Position numbers and translations under genes: made by a program
NCBI RefSeq assembly: GCF_001761485.1
Contig: NC_090775.1
Span: forward strand, 930,001 to 994,000
Source of the DNA: Yarrowia lipolytica
Taxonomy: Eukaryota; Ascomycota; Dipodascomycetes; Dipodascales
Length of the DNA: 64,000 bases
Direction: 5' to 3'
The notes under the pieces: generated by a model
What the model was told of the DNA's origin: nothing
Seen by the model: the letters and a program-made list of their open reading frames with translations, nothing else
Databases searched by the model: none
Part shown: positions 21,834 to 32,761 of the stretch, piece by piece
How the letters are laid out: each line of letters begins with the position of its first letter
How positions within the stretch are numbered: position 1 is the first letter of the stretch

Positions 21834-23001
21834 GAGGTGTTGTAGTGTTGTAGTTGGAGGTGTAATGGTGTAATGGAGGTTGTTTACGCGACGTGCATCA
21901 AAACAAATTAAGGTTCGACGGTTGCTAGGCAACCCGAATTGGGTGAGCGAGGCGAATTACTTCAGTTAATATTGGGCCTGGTGGGGGTTTTTTTTCTTTC
22001 ACAGACAAATAATGACATAAGGGTGTCATTGGCGTGTATATTATAGTACGGGGCTTAATCGACTACTCTCTGGCGTGACTCTGGCTTCTTATTGTTATTG
22101 TTATTTTTGTTTTTAGAAATATTCCCATTTATATTGATTGATTTATTCAAAATAAAATAACTCAAAAGAAATTAAAACAATTCAGCAGAAATTGGAACTA
22201 AACTGCTGGGCTTCATTCGAGGATTAAAAAAATGATTCGTCATTACATTTATTCATGAGATAATCCCAAAGTATTCCATTAAACCACACACAGGTTCGAC
22301 TGAAATCGACAAGTTGATCGTAACTACTCCATGTTGAATCGGGTTTCCAGACGGATACAAATTTGAATCAGTCGTCACGTGATTTATATTCATTCAATAC
22401 ACACTCAATGAATAGGATAAAAAACCTGTGTTAGAACCGCCCTTCACCAATTGTTCATCAAAAGCAAATGTTTCCTTGGAGGGCATATGTTCCATCTTCA
22501 GTTCTTTCAGCCTAAGGATAGCACCAGCACATCTACATACTGTACATACTATAGTTACAGTGAAGTGCTCGTTCATACAACCCCAAATCAGGGCCTTCTC
22601 AAATCATCATCTTGACATTACCATACTTGACTCAATCTCCAGTGGTACAGTAATTACGCGTAGCCACTTGCCCTCTCGAGTATGTACATGGCCGTAGCTA
22701 CACATTCGTCGCAATCTCACTATCTACAATGCAGCTGACTTCGACCACGTGTAGTCCAATTTATCTATCAATTAGCACCTTTTTTTCCAGCCACCGTCTC
22801 TCGGACATGACATTAATGTACGACAAGTCCGATGACATAAGTCCGATATCTCCGGCCACGGTATCGCACACGGTGCCAGTACAGTTTCGGCATCGCTACA
22901 TCATTTGTAGTATTTTCAATCTTTTTCACCTATAGCTATATACATTTAGGATCTGAAGGGGGCCTCTATCTATTAGGGCCGGCTGATTTTGAGCTTTCCG
23001 C
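21834..23001. other. Intergenic spacer between YCS4 start and LAG1 stop
   Basis: 1,168 bp, strongly AT-rich at 22080-22220 with poly-A and poly-T runs. Only random short frames are seen. No RNA gene was recognised. Confidence 0.5.
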
Positions 23002-24291
23002 TTATTTATCCTTCTTGGACTCATCCTCGTCCTCGTCCTCGTCCTCATCGTCGGACCGCTCGTCCTTCTGGATGTCGTGGAAAATGAACCGGTAGGCGAT
23101 TCGGAAGATCAAAAAGCACCAGTAGGCGTTGACAAGCTGCAGAGCCGCCAGAAGACAGAAGGTGATTCGCTGCGACAGCGTGCACTTGTACTGCTGGGTG
23201 ACCCAGTTGAGCTCAAAGGGACCGACGGTGGCAAACTCGGTGAGAATGGAGTAGAGGATCTTGAGGTTGAGGTAGTGACGGGTGTAGACCCAGACGCCCA
23301 TGAAGACCAAGAAGAAGGGACCGGTGATGGCATGATCCACGTAGTTGAGGGTCTTGGAGACGGCAAGGAACACGTCAGACACGTCCATGGTCACGTAGAC
23401 ACACAGACCCATCCAGGTGAAGTGGAATCGGTACGAGCACCAGATGAGAGCAATGGTGACAATGTGGTGGAACACGAGCTCCTTGAAGTCCTTTCGGGGC
23501 TTCTCCAGCTGCATGCACAGAATCACGCTCTGCTGGCCCCAGAAGGCAGCCTGCAGCAGGTAGTAGACCTTGAACATGGCAATGTGGGTCTTGTGGGGAA
23601 AGTTCTCGTAAAAGGCGGTGGTGTTGAAGAACCAGATGGGAGTCTGGTACATGATGTAGAGGCCAAAGGAGCCCGCCAGCGAGTAGTAAATGATGGAGTA
23701 GGTCTGTTCCATGAACCGGTTGACCTTGCCCTTCTTGGTGACGCCGCAGAAGGTTGCAAACGGCTTGAGGAACATTTGCATCACAAACTCTCGGAAAAAG
23801 GTGAAGAAGATCATGTAGAAACCCACAAAGGTGAAGTCCCGTTTGCCCTTGCCGTACATGTAGTCGTCGGTGGGATTGAGCTCCGTGTGGGGCGCCAGCT
23901 TGTAGGAGGGGAAGATGAATCGATGCAGCGGGTTTTGCGGTCCGGGGTTGCCCTGGGCGTAGTAAGCTCCCACCACCACCAGCATGGTCAGCAGAGGGTT
24001 GAGCCAGGTGTTCTGGTACGAATACTCTCGATACGAGGTCCACAGGTAGGCCAGGGGACCGAGTGGCTTGTCATCTTGGTCGACAACGGCCGAAGAGGAG
24101 GTTCCGGCAGGGGCCTTTCGGTCGTCCAACGACGTGTTGGAAATGGCTCGTTGACGGGCCTTGGAGGCCCGGGCTTGCTGCACGTTTTCGGGCATGGTGG
24201 CCAGGGCCGGGCCCGAGTTGTCTCCTAGCGCAATGGTGCCCATGGACGATCGTCTGCGTGTGGGTTGAGATGGAGAAGATGGCTGTGACAT
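23002..24291 (-). CDS. LAG1: Ceramide synthase (Lag1/Lac1, TLC domain)
   Basis: ER enzyme that joins a fatty acyl-CoA to a sphingoid base. 429 residues from ATG 24291. A Ser/Arg-rich cytosolic N-terminus (1-75) precedes several membrane segments. The TLC/Lag motif has the paired catalytic histidines in FHHIVTIALIW (His275-His276) followed by TMDVSDVFLAVSKTLNY (from 301), where the conserved Asp pair lies. WVYTRHYLNLKIL and WCFLIFRIAYRF match the last helices. The tail ends in an acidic Asp/Glu run (about 414-424) and KKDK, a possible ER-retrieval type end. Fungal genomes usually carry two such paralogues (LAG1 and LAC1, or BAR1), and the split cannot be settled here. A long open frame on the opposite strand (23077-24228) is a shadow of codon bias. 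Confidence 0.92.
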   Translation of the reverse strand: MSQPSSPSQPTRRRSSMGTIALGDNSGPALATMPENVQQARASKARQRAISNTSLDDRKAPAGTSSSAVVDQDDKPLGPLAYLWTSYREYSYQNTWLNPLLTMLVVVGAYYAQGNPGPQNPLHRFIFPSYKLAPHTELNPTDDYMYGKGKRDFTFVGFYMIFFTFFREFVMQMFLKPFATFCGVTKKGKVNRFMEQTYSIIYYSLAGSFGLYIMYQTPIWFFNTTAFYENFPHKTHIAMFKVYYLLQAAFWGQQSVILCMQLEKPRKDFKELVFHHIVTIALIWCSYRFHFTWMGLCVYVTMDVSDVFLAVSKTLNYVDHAITGPFFLVFMGVWVYTRHYLNLKILYSILTEFATVGPFELNWVTQQYKCTLSQRITFCLLAALQLVNAYWCFLIFRIAYRFIFHDIQKDERSDDEDEDEDEDESKKDK

Positions 24292-26325
24292 GGTCGCTTG
24301 GCAGGCTACAAGTAGGTTGGGACAAGCCTTAGGTTGGGAGGGGTGTGTGGGAGGAGGTCGGAAGAAGGTGTGTCACTTGCACGCTTGTTTTCCTGGGTGA
24401 GTTTGCAACCGGAGTGTTGTTTTTGTGTGTGTGGCACGTCTCTGTAAATGGCAAACGACAGGCGCACGCGTGGATCGGGTCTTTCTTTGTATGCAGAATT
24501 TTACCCACGCTTTTAGCTCTTGTTACAGCGCTGCTTTGTTGGTGGTACTGTATGTACATACAAGTGCGAGTACACACGAGTATCGTACAAGTAAACAGTG
24601 GAAGAAGTATACAAGAGCCCACTAGCAATAGGATAGAAGAGGTGCTGTGGGTGTGCACGTCACGTCACGTGATGAGATGATATAGACTATGGGCACCGAG
24701 TACGTCCGACTAGCGCAAGACTGTCCTCTCTCACTTGGTAGTACTCGTGCTTGTACTTATATACCGGCACTCGCTTTATCTCTCCTCTCTCCTCTGACCA
24801 CGCTTTATTACCACCATGTAAAGAGAGGGGTGCATGAAAGGAGGACGTGTCACAACACACTAAGGCATGGGCGGAGCGATGGCAATGGGCGCCCCCGGAT
24901 CTTTTGACGTCTGAGGAATCTGTCATATCTTGCTACTTGCATCGCTCCTGTCTCTTGATCGATTATCGTGTTCCGTGGGTGGGCTAAAGTCAATGTGCCG
25001 AGGTTGGGGCAGTGCAGCTTCACAGTATGTATTGTACCGGTCCGTGCGGGCCCATACAAGCACCGGCCACCGTTGGCTGCAGAAAAAAACCGTTTGATGC
25101 ACAATGTAAAGTTGGGGGAGGAGGGGGAAACGGGGTCGGCGACGACATAATGGAATAAATATCAGACGTCCACAACATAGGTGCGTTTTACTGTATAGGT
25201 GCGGTGCGTTTTTATGTATTGTATTACGACTTCTCGAACGGTACATGCGCTATCAAGCTATTGAGGGACGCTATTAAAGTAGCAGTTAGACTAACTCTAG
25301 ATGAGACTATGATACCGTAGATCCCACCGATTAAACACAGCCCTGCTCATGTGTAGATAGATAAATGGTCATGACCAGATCGCTCCGCCCCCTGCATGCA
25401 CAGAAGGATCAATACGAGTAAAGCTGTATGTAACGTGTACCTGTATTCGTATAGTATTGCTCTTGTCGCAGACTGGTATCATACCATCATGGCTACAGTC
25501 TGTACTGCACCAGTTCACCAAGTAATTAGTGGAGGTATCTTCTTCACTGCTTGCTGATGGCATCTGAGGGTATCTGATAAAGAGTAGTGATACCAGTTGA
25601 AGTACTGTAGCAAGTCTCTTGATGCAATCAGATACTTGTCTTGTACTCCACCGCATCAGACATCACTATCTGACGGAGTAGTTGTCTTCGTGCTGACAGT
25701 CATGTGCAGCATACAAGTAACCAGGCTATGTATGCTATCGTTACTATTTCTAACTTTGGTTGAAGACATAAACAAAAACCAATACGAGGCTTCTACGATA
25801 CAAGAAACCGGTGCTTGCTATTGTATCTATAATACCACAACTATTGATCGCAATGAGGTATCGTGCAATCTGTTAAACAACTAAACAAGTAAACACGCAC
25901 TCAGTACAAGTCGTCGTTCATCCTCTTCAATGGTTGTTTTCTCACACCGTCGTATAACCGTACTCGCAATTATTGCCTCCCCCCAATCGCGGGAATCGTA
26001 CCCCCATGCACCTTACCGTTAGGACGCATGCCGCTCAGCCTCCACGATAGCCTTTGTGTCTCGAAATAGCTACATTTGCGAATGTACTTATAGATAGCCA
26101 GCTCGGATCTGTGGTGGTCAATCAATTTCCCTAACACAGCTGACCAGCAGATCCTCCTTGCAGTAACACACGGCTCTACTTCCACAAAGTAGTTAGCCGT
26201 CCACATTGCATCATCACTACTCCATCTCACCTCCCAGCAACTTTATTCAGTGGCAATAGTCGCTGCTTGTAGCTACCAACCACACCTCATAGAGGTAACC
26301 GCACCCACTCACCACCCTCACAGAC
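24292..26325. other. Long intergenic region between LAG1 and HSE1
   Basis: 2,034 bp holding the promoters of two divergent genes. It contains CACGTCACGTCACGTGATG at about 24656-24674, with overlapping CACGTG/CACGTCA words, TACAAGTA at 24307-24314, and AT-rich and GC-rich patches. Short frames look random. No RNA gene or transposon was recognised. Confidence 0.5.
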
Positions 26326-28383
26326 ATGTTCAGATCGTCGGAGCCCGTGTCGCCACTGGATGACGTGGTCACCAAGGCCACGGACGAAAACCTGACGACG
26401 GAAAACTGGCAGTACATACTCGACGTTTGCGACGAGGTGAACAACGACCCCGAAAATGGCGCGAAAAACGTCATCACCAGCGTCACCAAGCGTCTCAACA
26501 AGAAGTTCGCCAATACCCAACTGTATGCGCTCACGCTGGTCATCTCGTTATCGTCCAACTGTGGCTCCAAGATGCAGCAGGCCATTGCGTCCAAGGCGTT
26601 TGTCAAGACCCTCATGAAGCTGGCCAACGACTCGGCCGTCCACAAGAGCGTCAAGTCCAAGGTGCTTGAGGTCCTGGAGCAGCTGACGGACGAGTATAAA
26701 AAGGACCCTTCGTTGCGGCTAATTGAGGAGGCCTACGACGAACTGAGCAGGAAGAAGCCCGATCTCAAGGCCCCCGCCAAGCCCGAAAAACACAAAATCA
26801 CCGAGCAGGAGCGCCAGCGAGAGGAGGAGGAGCTGCAGATGGTGCTGGCGCTTTCGCTGAGCGAAACAAACACCTCTGGCTCATTTCAGCAGCATCACCA
26901 GACCAACTCTCAGATCCAACCTCCTGTTAACAACTCTCATTTTGCCACGGACCCTCATCAGCAACAACAGCAGCAACAACAGCAGCACAACCAGCAGGAT
27001 TACGGGCAGCAGTCCAACAACGCCAACACCAACAACAACGCTCCGGCAGTCGAGGACCCCACACCTACGGTGGCCACGGTGTCCCGAGTCAAGGCCCTGT
27101 ATGACTTGAACGCCACAGAGCCCGGAGAACTGTCTTTCCGAAAGGGCGACATAATCACAGTGCTGGAGTCAGTGTTCCGAGACTGGTGGCGGGGATCTCT
27201 GCGGGGCCAGGTCGGTATCTTCCCACTCAACTACGTGATGCCTATAGCCGAACCCACTCCCGCGGAGATTGAAAAGGAGGCCCAGGAAGAGCTGTCTGTG
27301 TTCTCTCAGAGCAGAAATATTGAAAAGCTGCTGGCACTGCTGTCTTCGCAGGACGCTGCCCGGCTTAATCTCGCCGAAAATGAGGAGCTACAGTCCTTGT
27401 ACCACTCCACCCTTGCCATCCGGCCCAAGCTGGTCAAGCTAATCGACAAGTATGCCCAGCGAAAGGACGACCTGGTGGAGCTCAACGAGAAATTTGTCAA
27501 GGCCCGAAGAGTGTATGATGACCTTATGGAGGCCAGCATGCCACAGTATGGAGGAGCTGCTGCAGCAGGTGGATATGCAGGTGGTGCACAGGGTGGAGCT
27601 CCTGCAGGATATCCTAGTGCTCAGGGCGCTCCCGCAGGTTATCCAGGTACTTCAGGTACTCCAGGTACTCCTGGTTACCCGCCTCAGTATCCTCCCCAGC
27701 AACAGCAACAACAACAGCAACAGCAGCAGCAACAGCCTCCTTATCCTGTTCAGCCTCTTCAGACACATCAACAGCAGCCACAGCAGCAGCAACAGCAAAC
27801 TCCATACCCCGTGCATCAATACGATAACACACAGGCGCATGGAAGACAGGGATCTACTGACTCTGGAAGATCACAGCGCATGTATTCCCAGGGAGGCCAG
27901 GGAGGCCAGGGACCCACAGATCTGCATCCCGCGACCACCGGAGGAAGTGGGTACGGATTCCCTCCTCAATATGGGGGTGGAGCACCTTCTGCTCCCTCTG
28001 CTCCCCATGGAGGTGCTGGAGGCCCCGGAGGCCCCGGAGGCCCTTCTGCCCCTTCTGGAGCCCATTCTGGAGCCCCCTCTGCGCCTCCTAGCCATGCTCC
28101 GGCTGCTTCTGCTCCTCACGGCTACGGATCTCCTTCTACAGCTCATTCGGCCCCCTACGGAACCTCCCCCGCGGCCTCTGCGCCCGCCAGACACTCGCCA
28201 TACATCAATGGCACGCCCACCAGCAACCTGGGACAGCAATCGCCGGTCACCAGCCAGTCGATCCCTATTCCCAACAACAACAACCTGGCTGCTCCACCGG
28301 TCCAGGGTCTGTACTCTCATGGCACCTCACCGCCTCCCCCGGTGCCCAATGCAGGCCCCCCTCCCAGTAATTTTTACGAGTAG
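26326..28383 (+). CDS. HSE1: ESCRT-0 subunit Hse1 (VHS, UIM, SH3, GAT)
   Basis: With Vps27, Hse1 forms ESCRT-0, which collects ubiquitylated cargo on endosomes. 685 residues from ATG 26326. In order: a VHS domain (about 8-140; ENWQYILDVCDEVN, KAFVKTLMKLAND), a ubiquitin-interacting motif (about 166-181; EEEELQMVLALSLSE), a His/Gln/Asn-rich linker with a nine-Gln run, an SH3 domain (about 254-307; ALYDLNATEPGELSFRKGD, DWWRGSLRGQVGIFPLNYV), a coiled GAT-type region (about 315-400) that should pair with Vps27, and a long Gly/Pro/Gln/Ser/Ala-rich tail. The tail is longer than in S. cerevisiae Hse1 (452 residues) and holds further Gln runs. Domain order makes the call secure. Confidence 0.96.
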   Translation: MFRSSEPVSPLDDVVTKATDENLTTENWQYILDVCDEVNNDPENGAKNVITSVTKRLNKKFANTQLYALTLVISLSSNCGSKMQQAIASKAFVKTLMKLANDSAVHKSVKSKVLEVLEQLTDEYKKDPSLRLIEEAYDELSRKKPDLKAPAKPEKHKITEQERQREEEELQMVLALSLSETNTSGSFQQHHQTNSQIQPPVNNSHFATDPHQQQQQQQQQHNQQDYGQQSNNANTNNNAPAVEDPTPTVATVSRVKALYDLNATEPGELSFRKGDIITVLESVFRDWWRGSLRGQVGIFPLNYVMPIAEPTPAEIEKEAQEELSVFSQSRNIEKLLALLSSQDAARLNLAENEELQSLYHSTLAIRPKLVKLIDKYAQRKDDLVELNEKFVKARRVYDDLMEASMPQYGGAAAAGGYAGGAQGGAPAGYPSAQGAPAGYPGTSGTPGTPGYPPQYPPQQQQQQQQQQQQQPPYPVQPLQTHQQQPQQQQQQTPYPVHQYDNTQAHGRQGSTDSGRSQRMYSQGGQGGQGPTDLHPATTGGSGYGFPPQYGGGAPSAPSAPHGGAGGPGGPGGPSAPSGAHSGAPSAPPSHAPAASAPHGYGSPSTAHSAPYGTSPAASAPARHSPYINGTPTSNLGQQSPVTSQSIPIPNNNNLAAPPVQGLYSHGTSPPPPVPNAGPPPSNFYE

Positions 28384-28683
28384 TTAATGAGCATATGACA
28401 ATACGAGTGTGCAGTACATACTTGTAGACGTATCCGTGGGTCAATCTGAGTAAGTGTGTGTTAAGGAAACGTCCACTTTTGACGATATCTGTAAGTACAA
28501 TCAACGATAGAATACCGTTAGTGCCAACGATTCAAATGGGTCCATTGCGTGTAAGTACATTTGTTCCAATACCCTCGACATAGTGGGTCTGGTGACTACA
28601 TCTCATTAGCTACAATACAATCAAATCATCAATAAATCAAGTGTCAGAGTTTGCACCCTTCTATATGTTGGCAACGCATCCGT
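28384..28683. terminator. Convergent 3' region of HSE1 and SER1
   Basis: 300 bp between two stop codons, AT-rich near 28615-28650. No gene is seen. Confidence 0.4.
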
Positions 28684-29847
28684 CTACTCGTTCTGCTTGG
28701 CAAACTCGTTGATAAAGTCCTTGAGCAGCTCGGCGCTCTGGACAGTGACGGCGTTGTAGTTGGAGATTCGGATACCTCCGACGGATCGGTGGCCCTTGAG
28801 ACCAGTCAGACCCTTGGCAGCCGCCTCCTTGAGGAACTTGTCCTCGAGACCCTCGCCATGGATGGTGAAGACAATGTTCATCTTGGACCGGTCGGCCACA
28901 GCAACAGGCAGGTTGTACAGCTTCTTGTGGGCATCCAGAGCGGCATACAGAGAAGCAGCCTTCTCTTCAGCCTCCTTCTGCTGCACCTTGAGGCCTCCCT
29001 TCTTGATGAGCTGCTCGCTGACCTTCTCAACGACGTAGACGGCGGGGATGGAGACAGTGTTGTAGGCAGAGTTGTTCTTAACAATGATTTCAAAGTCCAT
29101 GAAGGAGGGGGTGACAGCAATGTCGAGCTTTCGCAGAGTAGCCACGTCAGCCTTGGGCAACAGGCTCTTCTTGATGATGTAGAACGACACACCGGCAATA
29201 CCAATGTTCTTCTGGGCACCTCCGAAGATGAGACCGAACTTGGACACGTCCAGGACCTTGGACAGGATGTTGGAGGACATGTCGGCCACCAGCTCGACGC
29301 CCTCAGGAATCTTGGGGGTCTCGGGAAACTCCACACCGGCCACAGTCTCGTTGTCACAGTAGTAGACGTAAGCAGTGTCCTTGGGATCGGAGAAGGTCCA
29401 GGTGTCCTGGGGAGCAATGACGCCAAACTTGCCGTTGTCGGTGAACTTTCGAGAGTCGGAAACCACGTTCACGTCGGCTCCAAGTTTGATGGCCTCGTCG
29501 GTCGCCTTCTTGGACCAGTCGCCGGTGATGAAGTAGTCCACCTTGCCCTTCTTGCCAGTCTCCTTGGCGTAGGCTCCAAGAAGGTTGTAGACGATGGCAG
29601 CAAAGCCGCCAGAGCCTCCACCCTGGGCAAAGAACACCTCATGGGTGTCAGGCACGTCGAGCAGCTGCTTGAGGTTGTTCTTGGCGCCATTGATGATTTC
29701 AGTGGCCTGGCCAGATCGGTGCGAAATCTCGCCCAGACCGATTCCGAGACCCTGGTAGTTTACCATGCCGGCAGCGGCGTCCTCAATGACCTCTGAGGGA
29801 AGGAGAGCGGGTCCAGCTCCGTAGTAATTGGGGTGAGGTCGGGTCAT
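28684..29847 (-). CDS. SER1: Phosphoserine aminotransferase
   Basis: PLP enzyme that converts 3-phosphohydroxypyruvate and glutamate to phosphoserine and 2-oxoglutarate in serine synthesis; cytosolic. 387 residues from ATG 29847, the normal family length. Visible signatures: N-terminal NYYGAGPALLPSEVIEDA, GLGIGLGEISHRS, the phosphate-binding GGGSGG (76-81), VADMSSNILSKVLDVSKFGLIFGGAQKNIG with the Schiff-base Lys213, and C-terminal GLKGHRSVGGIRISNYNAV. Codon use is strongly biased, as in highly expressed yeast genes, producing long open shadow frames on the plus strand. A CA-rich leader precedes the ATG. Confidence 0.97.
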   Translation of the reverse strand: MTRPHPNYYGAGPALLPSEVIEDAAAGMVNYQGLGIGLGEISHRSGQATEIINGAKNNLKQLLDVPDTHEVFFAQGGGSGGFAAIVYNLLGAYAKETGKKGKVDYFITGDWSKKATDEAIKLGADVNVVSDSRKFTDNGKFGVIAPQDTWTFSDPKDTAYVYYCDNETVAGVEFPETPKIPEGVELVADMSSNILSKVLDVSKFGLIFGGAQKNIGIAGVSFYIIKKSLLPKADVATLRKLDIAVTPSFMDFEIIVKNNSAYNTVSIPAVYVVEKVSEQLIKKGGLKVQQKEAEEKAASLYAALDAHKKLYNLPVAVADRSKMNIVFTIHGEGLEDKFLKEAAAKGLTGLKGHRSVGGIRISNYNAVTVQSAELLKDFINEFAKQNE

Positions 29848-30868
29848 TGTGTCGTAGTAGGTGGTGATTCTGTGGTTGTCCTGAGATCGAGATACTGCTG
29901 CACCTATAAAGTGACTGTAAAAAGTTTGATTCCCGAGTCAGAAGAGTCACAGTGTATTAGAGGAGGAGTGACTCTTGGTGGTTGGATTGTGCAGTTTGGA
30001 GAGGTTTGAAAACGAGAAATCGGCCCTTTATATATATATTCTGGAACACGTCTGGGTACAACCCACCACACACCTACATACTGGTTCACTGAGATGGTGA
30101 CTGAGACGTTGCGTCATACATGGTGCATATATGAGCCGCAGTGTTGAGTGTGTACAGTTGGTGTGGGCATGTGTGTATACCAGAAGGAGTTGAATATATA
30201 CAAATGGTAAAGAGAGAGGTTTAGTGATCGAAACTGATAGTAAGAGACATTGTTTTCTGATCGAATTCCAATGTATCGAATTACAGGGTTTTTATGGTGT
30301 TTTCGGGTGTGTTGTAATAATCGCTACGACTATGTACGGTTGGTCCAGGTTGGTAGTTATAGCAACAAATTACTTGAGTGGGGATAAGAATCTTTGCTCC
30401 TCTATTAAATGAATATGTATATGCAGAAAAAAATATAATTTCTAGATTCGTAAATATATTTTATACTGTTGGAAACAACTATTCTCAACTATTCTGTAAA
30501 TACGTTTACTATTCTTTTCATTGCAATACTCGGACAATTAGACAGATAAATTCATTTATTGAAACACACAAGGACAATCATCGTTTACTTGTGGTTTACA
30601 CAAGATTAAATAAAGCTGTTCAACTAATTACTTGTATTTGAAAAACAATATTGCAAACAGTGAAGTGCAAGAAAACATTGCCACGTTGCTGTCATCACAT
30701 GAAATCACATATGCGGTTTCCTATACAAGTATTTCTCCCGCGCCTTATGTATCCCACACAACTCCTGCTTCTTTCCATTCACTAACAATTGGTTAACCAT
30801 ATCATACTCCATGCCCTCCTGCACAGAGCTGCACAACACTATTTCCTCCACACATCACTCACTCTCTC
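29848..30868. other. Intergenic spacer between SER1 and the XAP5 gene
   Basis: 1,021 bp with two promoters. An alternating TA run (about 30031-30040) lies on the SER1 side. The stretch 30360-30660 is very AT-rich. No other gene is seen. Confidence 0.5.
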
Positions 30869-31678
30869 ATGAAGAAGTTCACGAAACCCGCGCTTCCCGT
30901 GGGCCAATCAGGTCTACAGTTGCGTGGACTCATTACTGCGGACGAGCTCAAACGGCTGAAAAAAGAGCAGGCCGAAAAAGACGAGCGACGCAAGATCGAG
31001 GTGGAACTCGGCATCGAAAACAACAAGGAAGAGGGTCCGTTGAAAACCAAACCCGCCAAGAAAAAGACAGAGAAGAAACGGATAAAGCTGGCGTACGATG
31101 AGGAGGACGAGGAGGACGAGGCTCCGGTGCTCAAGAAGCGCACCGTTATCAAGAACCCCAAGGCAGACACTGGTGGGCTAAAAACCAAGGGCCAGGTGCA
31201 GAAGGAGAAGGGCAAGGAATGGGAAAACCGCATGGGACTGGTGGAGAAGCAAAAGGCGATGAAGCTAGAGCCGTTCGTGATCCGATTTGTGTTCTATGAC
31301 GGCACCCAGGCGCCTGGACAGGTGACTGTCAAGAAGGGAGATCCGATCTGGCAGATTCTAGCTCGTGCACAGCGGATTAAAAAGGAGTTCCACAGACTCA
31401 GCGTCGACGATATGATGTTGGTGGTCAACAATCTCATCATTCCACACAACTATGAGCTATTCTGGTTTCTTGACAAGCCTGTGAGAACCAAGATGGGCAA
31501 CCTGTTCGACCAGACAGAGGCCGACAGTACAACCAACACCAAGGTGGTGTCACGGCTGTGGTTTGAGCGCAACAAGCATGTGTTTCCTGCAACGCTATGG
31601 AAGGAGTTTGACCCAACTGTGGACTACAGTAAACAGGTTCTTAGGGATAAATGGGGAGAGGTTTTGTTTGAAGGTTAG
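30869..31678 (+). CDS. XAP5/FAM50-family nuclear protein
   Basis: Homologue of fission yeast Xap5 and human FAM50A, nuclear proteins tied to chromatin/transcription fidelity and to the spliceosome. 269 residues from ATG 30869. The N-terminal half is charged and helical (Lys/Glu/Arg-rich, with a DEEDEEDE patch at about 75-83 after a KKKTEKKRIK basic stretch that may act as an NLS). The C-terminal XAP5 domain starts near residue 130: LEPFVIRFVFYDGTQAP, VTVKKGDPIWQIL, SVDDMMLVVNNLIIPHNYELFWF and the closing SRLWFERNKHVFPATLWKEFDP. The wording around WFERNKHVFPA is near-invariant in the family. It is somewhat shorter than animal members. S. cerevisiae lacks a clear homologue to my knowledge. Confidence 0.9.
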   Translation: MKKFTKPALPVGQSGLQLRGLITADELKRLKKEQAEKDERRKIEVELGIENNKEEGPLKTKPAKKKTEKKRIKLAYDEEDEEDEAPVLKKRTVIKNPKADTGGLKTKGQVQKEKGKEWENRMGLVEKQKAMKLEPFVIRFVFYDGTQAPGQVTVKKGDPIWQILARAQRIKKEFHRLSVDDMMLVVNNLIIPHNYELFWFLDKPVRTKMGNLFDQTEADSTTNTKVVSRLWFERNKHVFPATLWKEFDPTVDYSKQVLRDKWGEVLFEG

Positions 31679-31963
31679 CATGTGGAAAGACATCGGTAAT
31701 TATTTATTTAGCAATAGCCAACGACAAGATTTGGTTCAACGAGGAATTCATTTTATGGAAGTAGAGCGTCCAGAGTGGGTTTCATGTATTTGTAGTGGTA
31801 GGGTCTGGCATGTTCTGCTTGGTGGGTCTATAGATCGGTATTAAAGTACCTGGAGCATTCTGAAGTCTTATATATTGAATAACGTCACATCCTGCTCTCA
31901 ATGTTGCGCCCTGGGTTTTCAATTACTGTTAATACGATAAATATGCGTTTGACTATGAGTCCT

Positions 31964-32761
31964 CTAAAACTTGGGTCTTCGTTTTCTCGCGGTGAACTTG
32001 GAGTCATTGGCGACCCGCTTGCCCCGCTTCCGGCCCACCTCCTTCTTTCTCTGGATCCACTGCTTGGCGGTCTCCTCCTTCTTTCCCTTTCTCAGTGTCT
32101 TGCTTCGCTCCACGGCATCCATCTGCACTCCGTCCAGGTTGATATCGTTATCAGACATACCGGCAGACAGTACCAGGTAGTACTTTGTGTTCTTTTTGGA
32201 CTCGGGATCGTCAACAACGATACCTCCGCCAAATCCAGTGGCCTTGGCAGCCTGCACAATCTGGTCTCGCTGGTTGTCGTTAGCAGGGTAGAACTGGCAC
32301 ACAGCCTTTCCTCCTCGTCTCAGAGAAGCGTAGAGAGTGGAGAAGAACTTCATGAGTCGCACCTTCGGGTTGGCACCGGCGGTATCGGCGTTACAGAGCC
32401 ACTGAATGGCTGAAATCGAAATGGCAGCATCAAAAGTACCAGCTCTAAACGGAACCCCGTCCCCCATATCTGCCAGAAACAGATCCCCCTCAACCTCCTT
32501 GTCCAAAGCGGTAGCCAACATACTAGGGGCAATGTCCATACCAACCCAGTGATGTCCTTCCTCGGTCAGAACCTCGCCTGAGAGTCCAGATCCACATCCT
32601 ACATCCAGAATGTAGCTGCCCTGGGGCACGTTGAGCAGTTCCAGAGTCCGCAGAGTCATCTTGGCCTGGATCTGCTGCACTCGCGACGAACTGGTGTATT
32701 TGGCGGCTTCATCGTCATTGTAGAAAATCTCCGGAGGTGCAATCTCTTCGGGTCGCGACAT
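31964..32761 (-). CDS. BUD23: 18S rRNA m7G methyltransferase Bud23
   Basis: SAM-dependent enzyme that makes m7G in 18S rRNA with Trm112 and aids 40S export. The first ATG is 32761 (265 residues); seven further codons upstream are open only to a GTG. The N-terminus MSRPEEIAPPEIFYNDDEAAKY is the family signature. SAM motif I is LDVGCGSGLSGE (VGCGSG at 54-59), followed by HHWVGMDIAPSML and FDAAISISAIQWLCNAD. The C-terminus is basic and ends KRVANDSKFTARKRRPKF, the conserved Bud23 tail with nuclear-localisation character. Length is close to the yeast protein (275). It is convergent with the XAP5 gene (285 bp between stop codons). Confidence 0.96.
   Translation of the reverse strand: MSRPEEIAPPEIFYNDDEAAKYTSSSRVQQIQAKMTLRTLELLNVPQGSYILDVGCGSGLSGEVLTEEGHHWVGMDIAPSMLATALDKEVEGDLFLADMGDGVPFRAGTFDAAISISAIQWLCNADTAGANPKVRLMKFFSTLYASLRRGGKAVCQFYPANDNQRDQIVQAAKATGFGGGIVVDDPESKKNTKYYLVLSAGMSDNDINLDGVQMDAVERSKTLRKGKKEETAKQWIQRKKEVGRKRGKRVANDSKFTARKRRPKF

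Noticed and set aside
23077-24228. 383-codon plus-strand frame opposite LAG1
   Set aside because: It mirrors a conserved, strongly codon-biased gene on the minus strand, starts at GTG and shows no domain.
28651-29796. 381-codon plus-strand frame opposite SER1
   Set aside because: A codon-bias shadow of a certain gene. The Leu/Val/Gly/Asp-rich peptide has no recognisable motif.
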